A DNA stretch of 64,000 nt from Actinomycetospora succinea (lineage in GTDB: Bacteria > Actinomycetota > Actinomycetes > Mycobacteriales > Pseudonocardiaceae). A program made the translations under genes and the position numbers. Positions 1-7,583 of this stretch are shown here, piece after piece. Numbering within the stretch: the stretch's first letter is position 1; the number at the start of each line of letters is the position of its first letter. The stretch spans positions 601,736 through 665,735 of the forward strand of contig NZ_SNYO01000004.1 in the NCBI RefSeq assembly GCF_004363095.1, read 5' to 3'. Under the pieces are notes generated by a model that worked only from the letters and a program-made list of their open reading frames with translations, made no database searches and was not told the origin of the DNA.

Positions 1-105
1 CGGCCCGGATGACGACGGCCCGGATGACGACGGCCCGGATGACGACGGCCCGGATGACGACGGCCCGGATGACGACGGCCCGGATGACGACGGCCCGGAT
101 GACGA
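1..105. repeat. 15-bp tandem repeat, seven copies, inside the HNH gene
   Basis: Seven consecutive identical 15-bp units (CGGCCCGGATGACGA) run from the left edge, so the array may continue outside the window. In the frame of the downstream HNH gene each unit encodes an Asp-Asp-Asp-Gly-Pro period. As the unit is a multiple of three, copy-number changes would preserve the reading frame. It is coding sequence, not a CRISPR, because there are no spacers. Confidence 0.9.
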
Positions 106-1234
106 CGGCCCCGACGACCCGGGCCCCGTGGACCCGGGCCCCGTGGACCCGGGCCCCGACGACGGCCCCGACGACACGAGCCCCGTGGACCCGGGCCCCG
201 TGGACCCGGGCCCCGACGACGGCTCTGGCGACGGTCCCGGCGGCGGCGAGCCGCGCGACGACGGCCCGGGCGACCCCGGACCCTCGGTGGACGAGCGGCG
301 GGCGGGGCGGCTGCGCCGGGGCACCGTGGAGGTGCGTCTGCGTCTCACCACCGCCCTGGGCCTCGACGAGCATCCTGCGACCGTGCCCGGCTTCGGCACG
401 GTCACGGCCTCCACCGCGCGGCGCCTCGTCGGCGAGCGGCAGCACGGTGAGTGGCGGGTGGTGCTCACCGACCCCGGCGGGTATCTGCAGCACGTCCTCC
501 TCGCGCGCCGCCGTCCGGCCCGCTCCCGCGGCCGACATCCGACGCGAGGGCGGACGGCACCGGGTGCTACCCGGACCAGGGCGATCGTCGAGCTCCAGGT
601 GCCGACGACGCTGCTCGCGGCCCTCGACCCCGACGACCACCCGCCCTGGGCCGGGCTGATCACCGAGCTGCAGCAGCGCCTCCACGACCTCCGGGTCGAC
701 GGGGGGCTCGGGCGTGCCCCGGACGCCGACGCCGGTCCCGAGGAGTGGCGACGACGCCGGGCGCGGGCGGAGGCCGAGCGGTGGGTGCGGGTCCGCGACC
801 GCTGTTGCGTCGTGCCGGGGTGCCGGCGACCCGCTCATCTAGCCGAGATCGACCACACCCGCGACCACATCCTGGGCGGGCCCACGGTGTCCTGGAACCT
901 CGGACCCTGGTGCACGCACCACCACCGGGCGAAACACCTGGCCCGCTGGCGGGTGCGACAGCCGTGGCCCGGTCGGTTCGTCATCCGGACCCGCGCCGGG
1001 GTCACCCACACCACCTGGCCGAAGAAGGTCCTCAAACCGCTGCCGGGGCCCTGCTACGCCGCAGCCCCGCGGGCGCTGCCCGACGACGGCTGGCCGGATC
1101 GTCCTGCGGACGAGCCCGACCGCGGTCCCGACCGGCGCGATCGCCTCGGCGCCGAGTTCGTCGGCGGCACGAAGGAGAAGCCGGCACCGACGCCCGCGGC
1201 GTCCTACGACCCGGATGACCCACCGCCGTTCTGA
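2..1234 (+). CDS. HNH endonuclease domain protein (DUF222-type), 5' end outside window
   Basis: This is the C-terminal 410 residues of a protein that begins before the window. The reading frame is open from base 2. It starts with about 95 residues of Asp/Pro/Gly repeat, followed by a folded region and an HNH nuclease module encoded at about 785-960. That module has a CVVPGC pair, an IDH motif, and a final WC-T-HHH-x2-K-H segment, as in the HNH domain attached to many actinobacterial DUF222 proteins. Such proteins are multicopy in Actinobacteria and their role is not settled; the fold predicts metal-dependent DNA nicking or cleavage. The stop is TGA at 1232-1234, and hrpB follows within 50 bp. 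The low-complexity linker is longer than I would expect for the family. The domain call is firm, the cellular role unknown. Confidence 0.8.
   Translation, partial: GPDDDGPDDDGPDDDGPDDDGPDDDGPDDDGPDDDGPDDPGPVDPGPVDPGPDDGPDDTSPVDPGPVDPGPDDGSGDGPGGGEPRDDGPGDPGPSVDERRAGRLRRGTVEVRLRLTTALGLDEHPATVPGFGTVTASTARRLVGERQHGEWRVVLTDPGGYLQHVLLARRRPARSRGRHPTRGRTAPGATRTRAIVELQVPTTLLAALDPDDHPPWAGLITELQQRLHDLRVDGGLGRAPDADAGPEEWRRRRARAEAERWVRVRDRCCVVPGCRRPAHLAEIDHTRDHILGGPTVSWNLGPWCTHHHRAKHLARWRVRQPWPGRFVIRTRAGVTHTTWPKKVLKPLPGPCYAAAPRALPDDGWPDRPADEPDRGPDRRDRLGAEFVGGTKEKPAPTPAASYDPDDPPPF
106..228. repeat. Degenerate 15-bp Pro/Asp/Gly-coding repeat
   Basis: The perfect array continues as a diverged 15-bp periodicity with units such as GGGCCCCGTGGACCC and variants ending in GACGACGG. 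In frame these encode Asp-Pro-Gly-Pro-Val and Gly-Pro-Asp-Asp periods. It forms the rest of an acidic, proline-rich, probably disordered linker before the folded part of the HNH protein. Confidence 0.8.
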
Positions 1235-1280
1235 CGCCCGGCGGGCTCGTCGCGTCGACGCGACTGGTAGACCGGCGGGC

Positions 1281-3707
1281 GTGATCGACGAGGTCGACCT
1301 CGACCTGCCGGTGCGCGCGGCGCTGCCGGAGCTCGGGGCGGCGCTGGACGAGCGCGGGGCGGCGGTCCTCGTCGCTTCGCCCGGCACCGGCAAGACGACG
1401 CTCGTGCCGCTCGCGCTCGCCGGGGCGGTCGGTGGCCAGGTCGTCGTCGCCGAACCGCGCCGTGTCGCCGTCCGTGCCGCGGCCCAGCGGATGGCGTGGC
1501 TGCTCGGCGAACCGGTGGGCGGGCGGGTCGGCTACGCGATCCGCGGCGAGCGGCGGACGGGCCCGGAGACGCGGGTCGAGGTCGTCACCACGGGCCTGCT
1601 CGTGGCAAGGCTGCAGCGCGACCCGGAGCTCGCCGGGGTCGACGCCGTCGTCCTCGACGAGTGCCACGAGCGCCACCTCGACACCGACCTCGCGCTGGCC
1701 TTCGCCGTCGACGCGCGCGGCGCCCTCCGCCCCGACCTGCGCCTGCTCGCGACGTCCGCGACGGCCGCCGCGGACGACCTCGCCGCCGCCCTCGAGGGCC
1801 CCGTCGTCACCGCGCCCGACCCGATGCACCCCGTCGACGTCGTCTGGAACCCGCCGGCGCGCCCCGTCCCGCCGCCGCGTGGGATGCGGGTCGAGCCCGC
1901 CTTCCTCGACCACGTCGCCGCGACGGTGCGGCGCGCCCTGGCCGAGGCGCCCGGCGACGTGCTCGTGTTCCTGCCCGGCCGCCGCGAGATCGACGACGTC
2001 GCGCGGCGCCTCGGCCGCGTCGATGCCGAGGTGCTCACGCTGCACGGCGGGCAGGACGCCGCGCAGCAGGACGCGGTCCTGGGCGGCACCGGGGAGGGCG
2101 GCCGGGTCGTGCTCGCGACGTCGATCGCCGAGACGAGCCTGACGGTGCCCGGGATGCGGGTCGTCGTCGACGCCGGGCTCTCCCGGCGGCCGTGGACCGA
2201 CCACGCGCGCGGCCTCGACGCCCTGGTCACCGTGCTCGCGTCGCAGGCCGCGGCGACGCAGCGCGCCGGGCGCGCGGGCCGGGAGGCGCCGGGCGCGGTG
2301 TTCCGCTGCTGGTCCGAGGCCGAGCACGCCCACCGCGACCGGCACGACGCCCCCGAGGTGGCCCAGGCCGACCTCGCCGGGTTCGCGCTGCAGCTCGCGC
2401 GGTGGGGCACCCCGGACGGTGCGGGGCTCGCGCTGCTCGACCCGCCGCCGCCCACCGCGTTCGAGGCCGCGCGCGAGGTGCTCCGGGGACTCGGCCTCAG
2501 CGGGGACGGCGGAGACATCACCGAGCGCGGCCGCGCGGTCGCGACGGCCGGCGTGCACCCCCGGCTGGGGCGCGCGCTGATCGACGGCGCGCAGGCCGTC
2601 GGGGCGGACACCGCGACCGAGGTGGTCGCGCTGCTCGCCGCCGACGTGCCGGGCGACACCGACGACCTCGACGAGCGCCTGCGCACGGCCAGGGACGACC
2701 CCCGGTGGCGGGCGGAGGTGCGCAGGCTCCGCCAGGTCGACGGTCTCCCGCGACGGGGCTCCGGGGCCCGGGGCGCCGCCGCGGTCGTCGCCCTCGCCTA
2801 CCCCGACCGGCTCGCCCGGGCCCGTGCCGACGACGCGCGCGGGTACCTGACGACCGGGGGCACCGGGGTCGAGCTCACCGCCGGGTCGCGGCTGCGCGGC
2901 TGCCCGTGGCTCGCGGTCGCCGACGCCGTGCGCGGCCCGGGGGACCGGGTGGCGCGGGTGCGGCTCGCGGTGCCGGTCGACGAGGACCTCGCCCGCGAGG
3001 CGGCCGCGGGCTGGTGGCACGACGACGCGGTGGTGGCCTGGGAGGACGGCGACGTCGTGGCCGAGCGCCGCGAGCGCCTCGGCGCGATCGTGCTGGCCCG
3101 CCGGCCCCTCACCGACCCCGACCCGGCGGCCGTGGCGGCGGCGGTCCGCGACGGCCTGGCCGCCGAGGGCCTCGACCTGCTGCGCTGGGACGACGCGGCG
3201 ACCGCGCTGCGCGCCCGGCTGGCGTTCCTCCACGCCGCGCTCGGTGAGCCCTGGCCCGCCGTCGACGACGAGTCCCTGCTGGCCCGCCTCGACGAGTGGC
3301 TCGACCTCACCCGGGTCCGTCGCCGCGCCGACCTCGCGCGGGTGAAGGTCGCGCCCGCCCTGCGCCACCTCGTGCCGTGGTCGCAGGTGGGCAGGCTCGA
3401 CGAGCTCGCGCCGGAGCGCGTCACCACCCCGTCCGGGCGCAGCGTCCGCGTCGACTACACCGACCCCGCGGCACCCGTCGTGGCCCTCACGGTCCAGCAG
3501 GCGTTCGGCTGGGAGCGGGCGCCCGTGCTGGCCGGCGTGCCCGTCGTCGTCCACCTGCTCTCGCCGGCGGGACGCCCGACGGCGGTGACCGCCGACCTGG
3601 CGTCGTTCTGGGACTCCGGCTACCCGCAGGTGCGCGCGGAACTGCGGGGCCGCTACCCCAAGCACGCGTGGCCGGAGGACCCTCGCACGCCCGGCCAGGC
3701 GCGATGA
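1281..3707 (+). CDS. hrpB: ATP-dependent helicase HrpB (DEAH-box)
   Basis: Superfamily 2 DEAH-type RNA helicase of the HrpB family, cytoplasmic, about 808 residues from the GTG at 1281. Motif I is SPGTGKTT (GKT near residues 37-39), motif II is DECH (about 126-129), motif III is SAT (about 159-161) and motif VI is QRAGRAGR. The C-terminal half has the HrpB-specific region ending YPKHAWPEDP. An in-frame ATG at 1215 would overlap the HNH gene by 20 bp and add 22 basic residues without homology to the usual HrpB start (LPVRAALPEL), so I prefer 1281. The stop overlaps the larC start (ATGA), so the helicase is likely co-transcribed and translationally coupled with the lar genes. HrpB's physiological role in actinobacteria is poorly defined. 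Confidence 0.88.
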   Translation: MIDEVDLDLPVRAALPELGAALDERGAAVLVASPGTGKTTLVPLALAGAVGGQVVVAEPRRVAVRAAAQRMAWLLGEPVGGRVGYAIRGERRTGPETRVEVVTTGLLVARLQRDPELAGVDAVVLDECHERHLDTDLALAFAVDARGALRPDLRLLATSATAAADDLAAALEGPVVTAPDPMHPVDVVWNPPARPVPPPRGMRVEPAFLDHVAATVRRALAEAPGDVLVFLPGRREIDDVARRLGRVDAEVLTLHGGQDAAQQDAVLGGTGEGGRVVLATSIAETSLTVPGMRVVVDAGLSRRPWTDHARGLDALVTVLASQAAATQRAGRAGREAPGAVFRCWSEAEHAHRDRHDAPEVAQADLAGFALQLARWGTPDGAGLALLDPPPPTAFEAAREVLRGLGLSGDGGDITERGRAVATAGVHPRLGRALIDGAQAVGADTATEVVALLAADVPGDTDDLDERLRTARDDPRWRAEVRRLRQVDGLPRRGSGARGAAAVVALAYPDRLARARADDARGYLTTGGTGVELTAGSRLRGCPWLAVADAVRGPGDRVARVRLAVPVDEDLAREAAAGWWHDDAVVAWEDGDVVAERRERLGAIVLARRPLTDPDPAAVAAAVRDGLAAEGLDLLRWDDAATALRARLAFLHAALGEPWPAVDDESLLARLDEWLDLTRVRRRADLARVKVAPALRHLVPWSQVGRLDELAPERVTTPSGRSVRVDYTDPAAPVVALTVQQAFGWERAPVLAGVPVVVHLLSPAGRPTAVTADLASFWDSGYPQVRAELRGRYPKHAWPEDPRTPGQAR

Positions 3708-4948
3708 GCACCACCACGGCGGACACTCACGGGGTGAGCCGGACGCTGTGGATCGACCCGTCGGCCGGGGTCGCCGGGGACATGCTGCTGGCGGCCCTGC
3801 TCGACCTCGGGGCCTCGCTCGAGGCCGTCCGCGCCGCGGTCGACGCCGTGATTCCCGGCGAGGTCGCGATCGCCGTCGACGAGGTCAGCCGCGCGGGGCT
3901 GCGGGCGCGTCATGTGGAGGTCACCGGCACGGCCGCGGACCCGACGCACCGCGCGTGGCCCGAGGTCCGGACGCTCCTGCGGAGCGAGCCGCCGGCGGCG
4001 CTCATGGTGTTCGAGCGGCTCGCGGTCGCCGAGGCCGCCGTGCACGGGGTCGCGGTCGAGGACGTGCACTTCCACGAGGTCGGGGCGTGGGACGCGATCG
4101 CCGACGTGGTCGGGGTCTGCGCCGCACTCGAGGACCTCGGGGTCACCGCGGTGACGTCCGGCCCGGTGGCGCTCGGGTCCGGGCACGTCGAGACCGCCCA
4201 CGGCCGCCTGCCCGTGCCGGCGCCCGCGGTGCTCGAGCTCGCCCGGGGCCGCGACGTCCTGCCCGGCGGGCCGGGGGAGCGCGCGACGCCCACCGGGATG
4301 GCCCTGCTCGCCGCGCTGGCGGACCCCGGCCCGATGCCGGCGATGCGCGTCGAGGCCACCGGCGTCGGCGCCGGCACACGCGACACCCCGGGGCAGGCCA
4401 ACGTCGTGCGCGCCGTCCTCGGGACGACCGGCTCGTCACCCACGGAGACGCTGTGGCTGCTCGAGACCAACGTCGACGACCTCGACCCGCGGGTCTGGTC
4501 CGGGGTCCTCGAGGCCCTGCTCGCCGCGGGCGCGGCCGACGCGTGGCTGACACCGATCGTCATGAAGAAGGGCCGCCCCGCCCACACGCTGTCGGTCCTG
4601 GCCCCCGAGCAGGCGCGGGACACGCTGCGCGCGGCGGTGTTCGACCTGACCCCGACCCTCGGCGTGCGCGAGTCGCCGGTCGCCCGCACGGCGCTGGAGC
4701 GCGCGTGGCGCACCGTCCCGGTCGACGGGGGGTCCGTGCGCATCAAGGTCGGGCTGCGCGGGGGCCGGGTCGTGTCCGCGACGCCGGAGTTCGACGACGC
4801 GGACGCGCTCGCGCGGGCCCGCGCCGTCCCCGTGCGCCGCGTGCTGGACGAGGCGACGGCCGCCGCCCGCGCGGCGGGCCTCTACCCGACGGCCCCCTGG
4901 ATCCCTGACGATCAGGACGTCCCGGCGCAGGGAGGACCGTCGTCATGA
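3704..4948 (+). CDS. larC: Nickel-pincer cofactor biosynthesis protein LarC
   Basis: LarC is the CTP-dependent nickel insertase (cyclometallase) that finishes the nickel-pincer nucleotide cofactor of lactate racemase and related LarA enzymes. The 414-residue protein has the conserved N-terminal DPSAGVAGDMLLAAL, the VHFHEVG motif, the ATPTG motif, and the C-terminal LETNVDDLDPRVW and VMKKGRPAH segments. In Lactobacillus plantarum the two halves are joined by programmed frameshifting; here one uninterrupted frame covers both. The start ATG overlaps the hrpB TGA and the stop overlaps the larE ATG. LarC, LarE and LarB form one coupled operon. No larA racemase gene is visible in the window. Confidence 0.93.
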   Translation: MSTTTADTHGVSRTLWIDPSAGVAGDMLLAALLDLGASLEAVRAAVDAVIPGEVAIAVDEVSRAGLRARHVEVTGTAADPTHRAWPEVRTLLRSEPPAALMVFERLAVAEAAVHGVAVEDVHFHEVGAWDAIADVVGVCAALEDLGVTAVTSGPVALGSGHVETAHGRLPVPAPAVLELARGRDVLPGGPGERATPTGMALLAALADPGPMPAMRVEATGVGAGTRDTPGQANVVRAVLGTTGSSPTETLWLLETNVDDLDPRVWSGVLEALLAAGAADAWLTPIVMKKGRPAHTLSVLAPEQARDTLRAAVFDLTPTLGVRESPVARTALERAWRTVPVDGGSVRIKVGLRGGRVVSATPEFDDADALARARAVPVRRVLDEATAAARAAGLYPTAPWIPDDQDVPAQGGPSS

Positions 4949-5736
4949 CCGAGCAGGCGCTGGCCCGTGTCCTCGCGACCTGCCGGCCCGCCGCGGTGGC
5001 GCTCTCCGGCGGGGTCGACAGCATGACGCTGGCCCACGTCGCCCACCGCGTGCTCGGCGGCGACGTCACGATGTTCCACGCGGCCTCCGCGGCGGTGCCC
5101 GCCGACGCCGGTGGACGCATCGCCGAGCACGCCGCGCGCCACGGCTGGCGGCTGCGGGTCGTCGACGCCGGGGAGCTCGCCGACGAGCGCTACCTGGCCA
5201 ACCCCGCGAACCGCTGCTTCTTCTGCAAGACGAACCTCTACGGCACGCTCGGCGGCCTCACGACCGCCCGCCTGCTCTCCGGCACCAACCTCGACGACCT
5301 CGGCGACTGGCGCCCCGGGCTGCGCGCCGCCGACGACCACGGGGTCCGGCACCCGTTCGTCGAGGCCGGGATGACCAAGGCCGACGTCCGCGCCGTGGCC
5401 CGGGACCTCGGGCTGCACGACCTCGCCGAGCTGCCCGCCGCGCCCTGCCTGGCCAGCCGCGTCGAGACCGGCATCCGCATCCTGCCCGGCTCGCTGCGCG
5501 CGATCGACGCCGTCGAGTCCCTCCTGCGCGACACCCTCCGGCCCGCGACCGTGCGCTGCCGCCAGCGGGCCGAGGGGCTCGTCGTCGAGCTCGACCCCGC
5601 GACCCTCGCGCGGCTCGACGGGCCGCGGCGCGCCGCCCTCGCGCGCACCATCGACGACGACCTCGGGCTGACCGTGGACCGGTTCACCGCCTACGAGCGC
5701 GGCAGCGCCTTCCTGCGGGAGCCCGCGGATGGCTGA
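4945..5736 (+). CDS. larE: ATP-dependent sulfur transferase LarE (three-cysteine type)
   Basis: LarE is a PP-loop ATPase that adenylates the pyridinium bis-carboxylate made by LarB and installs sulfur. The 263-residue protein has the PP-loop SGGVDSM (residues 21-27) and the family segment PCLASR (167-172). Three cysteines, C91 and C94 in CFFC and C168 in APCLAS, are arranged as in LarE proteins reported to hold a [4Fe-4S] cluster. The alternative is the single-cysteine sacrificial type. This would make the enzyme catalytic rather than suicidal, which is inference from the motif. The start overlaps larC by 4 bp and the end overlaps larB by 8 bp. Confidence 0.93.
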   Translation: MTEQALARVLATCRPAAVALSGGVDSMTLAHVAHRVLGGDVTMFHAASAAVPADAGGRIAEHAARHGWRLRVVDAGELADERYLANPANRCFFCKTNLYGTLGGLTTARLLSGTNLDDLGDWRPGLRAADDHGVRHPFVEAGMTKADVRAVARDLGLHDLAELPAAPCLASRVETGIRILPGSLRAIDAVESLLRDTLRPATVRCRQRAEGLVVELDPATLARLDGPRRAALARTIDDDLGLTVDRFTAYERGSAFLREPADG

Positions 5737-6445
5737 GCCCCCGACGACCGGACCCGAGGTGCGCCTCGATCTCGGCCGCCCCGAGCGGATCGGGGTCGAG
5801 GAGGCGATCCTGTGCGCCGGCAAGTCGGACGCCCAGCTCGTGGCGATCCTCGACGAGCTCGCCGCCCGCGCCGCGAGCGCGCTGCTGACACGGCTGGACG
5901 CCGCGGTGCTCGACCGCCTCCCGGAGCACCACCGCGCACGCATCGACCACGACGCGGTCTCCCGGACCGCGTACTTCGACCGGACCCCGCGCCCCGACGG
6001 GCTGCCGAGCGTCGCCGTGGTGGCCGCCGGCAGCTCGGACATGCCCCAGGTCGGCGAGGTCGTGCGCACCCTGACCTACGCCGACGTGGCGACCGAGACG
6101 GTCGTCGACGTCGGGGTGGCCGGCCTCTGGCGGCTGCTCGAGCACGTCGAGCGCCTGCGGGAGTTCCCCGTCGTGGTCGTCGTCGCGGGCATGGACGGGG
6201 CGCTGCCCAGCGTGCTCGGCGGGCTGGTCCCCGGCGCGATCGTCTGCCTGCCCACCTCGACCGGCTACGGCGTGGCCCGCGACGGCGAGACCGCCCTGCA
6301 CGCCGCGCTGGCCTCGTGCGCGCCGGGCCTGACGGTGGTCAACATCGACAACGGCTACGGCGCGGCGTGCGCAGCTCTCCGGATCATCCGCGCGGTGCAG
6401 CGTGCAGGGGTGCCGGGAACGCCGGATGGGCGGCCAGCTCGGTGA
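5729..6445 (+). CDS. larB: Pyridinium-3,5-biscarboxylate mononucleotide synthase LarB
   Basis: LarB carboxylates and hydrolyses nicotinic acid adenine dinucleotide to pyridinium-3,5-biscarboxylic acid mononucleotide, the first step of nickel-pincer cofactor synthesis. The 238-residue protein shows the PurE-like core with AAGSSDMPQVGE, DVGVAGLWRLL, VVAGMDGALPSVLGGL, LPTSTGYG and the C-terminal NIDNGYGAACAA. The start is inside the larE 3' end. The last 62 bp overlap the convergent gene at 6384-6689, so the two transcripts are antisense at their ends. Confidence 0.93.
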   Translation: MAEPPTTGPEVRLDLGRPERIGVEEAILCAGKSDAQLVAILDELAARAASALLTRLDAAVLDRLPEHHRARIDHDAVSRTAYFDRTPRPDGLPSVAVVAAGSSDMPQVGEVVRTLTYADVATETVVDVGVAGLWRLLEHVERLREFPVVVVVAGMDGALPSVLGGLVPGAIVCLPTSTGYGVARDGETALHAALASCAPGLTVVNIDNGYGAACAALRIIRAVQRAGVPGTPDGRPAR

Positions 6446-6689
6446 CCTCGACGTCGGTGTAGGGGAAGACCGGCAACGACTCGAGGTGCGCGGTCAGGGC
6501 CTCGGTGCTTTCGGCGTCCCAGACGGTGACGCTGGTGTCGGTGTCGGGGAGCCGCCACATCCAGACGATCACGCCCCCGGAGATGAGGGCGGTGGCGACC
6601 TCGCGCTCGCGCGCCATCAGCGCGTCGCGGTCGTCGGCGGGCAGGTCGAGCAGCCGCCCGGTGGGCGTTCCGGTCACGAGGTAGTTCAC
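6384..6689 (-). CDS. Muconolactone delta-isomerase-like (YciI-type) small protein
   Basis: This 101-residue protein belongs to the ferredoxin-like alpha/beta-barrel group of muconolactone isomerase and YciI-like proteins. It begins MNYLVTGTP, has a conserved central WMWRLPD segment, and a C-terminal LPVFPYTDVEVTELAAHP resembling the muconolactone isomerase tail. Proteins annotated this way outside catechol clusters usually have no known substrate, and no catechol branch genes lie beside it, so I do not claim the isomerase reaction. It is convergent with larB and overlaps its end. A perfect palindrome lies 19-35 bp upstream of its start. Confidence 0.75.
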   Translation of the reverse strand: MNYLVTGTPTGRLLDLPADDRDALMAREREVATALISGGVIVWMWRLPDTDTSVTVWDAESTEALTAHLESLPVFPYTDVEVTELAAHPAFPAPLHAAPRG

Positions 6690-6707
6690 GGCGTTCTCCG
6701 TCCGCTG

Positions 6708-6724
6708 ATGTCAGTCACTGACAT
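6708..6724. promoter_or_regulatory. Perfect 17-bp palindrome, candidate operator
   Basis: ATGTCAGT-C-ACTGACAT is a perfect inverted repeat with 8-bp arms around a single base, 19-35 bp upstream of the minus-strand start at 6689. Size, symmetry and place fit a dimeric TetR-, MarR- or GntR-type repressor operator. No regulator gene is adjacent, so the binding protein is unknown. Confidence 0.6.
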
Positions 6725-6758
6725 GAGCGTACGCCGGGACGCGGTGCTGCTGTGCGGA

Positions 6759-7028
6759 TCAGCGCCCGTAGCGCTCGCGGGACCGCTCCCGCGCCTTGTG
6801 CGCCTCGACCTCGCGGTCCTTCGGCGGGGCGGTGGTGACCAGCTCGTCGAGCAGCGAGCGGGTGCTCGCCGTGATCTCGGCGACGGCCCGGGCAAAGGCC
6901 TCCTCGTTGGCCTTCGAGGGCCTCGCGGCACCGCTGATCTTGCGCACGTACTGCAGGGCGGCCTCGTGCACCTCGCCGTCGGTGGCGGGGGGCTCGAAGT
7001 TGTGCAGGACCCGGATGTTGCGGCACAT
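6759..7028 (-). CDS. DUF2277 domain-containing protein
   Basis: An 89-residue cytoplasmic protein of the DUF2277 family, recognised by the signature start MCRNIRVLHNFEPPAT followed by ALQYVRKISG. The family is common in actinobacteria and has no assigned biochemical function. The C-terminal third is charged and helical (DREVEAHKARERSRERYGR), with no membrane segment or catalytic motif. It stands alone between arr and the isomerase-like gene, about 30 bp downstream of the arr stop and in the same direction. Confidence 0.85.
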   Translation of the reverse strand: MCRNIRVLHNFEPPATDGEVHEAALQYVRKISGAARPSKANEEAFARAVAEITASTRSLLDELVTTAPPKDREVEAHKARERSRERYGR

Positions 7029-7056
7029 GCTCCCGATCGTGCCTCACCGAGGTGTC

Positions 7057-7482
7057 TCAGTCGTAGATGACGGCGAGCCCGCGGCGCCGGAGGTCGGCGA
7101 GGACGTCCGCCATCTCCCGGAGCTGCTCGGGGGAGTGGCCCGTCCACCCCTCGAGCTCGCCGACGATGCGGACGGGGTCCGGGGTCCGGTAGGAGCGGGT
7201 GGGGTTGCCCGGCATCTTCTTGTCGGTGACGTTGGGGTCGTCCTCGAGGGTGCCGGTGGGCTCCACGACGTAGATGCGCCCCGGGCAGTCACCGGCGGCC
7301 AGTTCGGCGCCCCAGGTCGCGGCGTCGAGCGTCTCGGTCACGTAGACGTGGTTCATGATCCGGCCCTCCTCGAAGTTCGAGATGCGGCCGGGGACCAGGA
7401 GGTCGCCGACCGCGAGGTCCGCCTTCGTCCCGTGGAGCAGGACCCCGTCCTCGTGGACCTCGAAGGGTGTCGGCGCGGCCAT
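7057..7482 (-). CDS. arr: NAD(+)-rifampin ADP-ribosyltransferase Arr
   Basis: Arr inactivates rifamycins by transferring ADP-ribose from NAD+ to the C23 hydroxyl of the ansa chain. The 141-residue protein matches the family's usual length and motifs: HGTKADLAVGDLL near residues 17-29, MNHVYVTETLDAATWGAELA in the middle, then RIYVVEPTG, DPNVTDKKMPGNPTRSYR and a GHSPE tail. Arr is widespread in the chromosomes of environmental actinobacteria, so this is most likely an intrinsic gene. Its upstream region carries an inverted repeat closely resembling the rifamycin-associated element, which would make it inducible by rifamycins. Confidence 0.92.
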   Translation of the reverse strand: MAAPTPFEVHEDGVLLHGTKADLAVGDLLVPGRISNFEEGRIMNHVYVTETLDAATWGAELAAGDCPGRIYVVEPTGTLEDDPNVTDKKMPGNPTRSYRTPDPVRIVGELEGWTGHSPEQLREMADVLADLRRRGLAVIYD

Positions 7483-7498
7483 CGTGTCCGTCCTCTCA

Positions 7499-7524
7499 CG
7501 CAGGATGCGAGCGGTGATCCTGCG
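7499..7524. promoter_or_regulatory. Inverted repeat in arr 5' leader
   Basis: CGCAGGAT and ATCCTGCG are perfect 8-bp arms separated by 10 bases, 17-42 bp upstream of the arr start. It lies between the RAE-like site and the start codon, so it is probably in the transcribed leader. It could be an operator or an RNA hairpin. Confidence 0.5.
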
Positions 7525-7533
7525 CCCCGGGGG

Positions 7534-7552
7534 AGGTCTTGCCGCAAGCCCC
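7534..7552 (-). promoter_or_regulatory. Rifamycin-associated element (RAE)-like site upstream of arr
   Basis: On the minus strand this reads GGGGCTTGCGGCAAGACCT, with the core dyad CTTGC-G-GCAAG. I recall the published actinomycete RAE, found upstream of rifamycin-inducible inactivation genes, as GGGGCTTGCGGCAAGGCCC, which would be 17 of 19 identities. It sits about 50-70 bp upstream of arr. A TATAGC hexamer on the minus strand at 7565-7560, just upstream, could be a -10 element. Confidence 0.72.
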
Positions 7553-7583
7553 GTGGGCCGCTATACGTTGAGGACGGCGGGGA

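Noticed and set aside
1-105. CRISPR array
   Set aside because: The units are contiguous with no spacers, and in frame they encode a protein repeat.
1032-3665. Long minus-strand open frame opposite hrpB, and similar long antisense frames throughout
   Set aside because: High GC at third codon positions leaves long open frames opposite real genes. Their translations are Arg/Ala/Pro/Gly-rich with no motifs.
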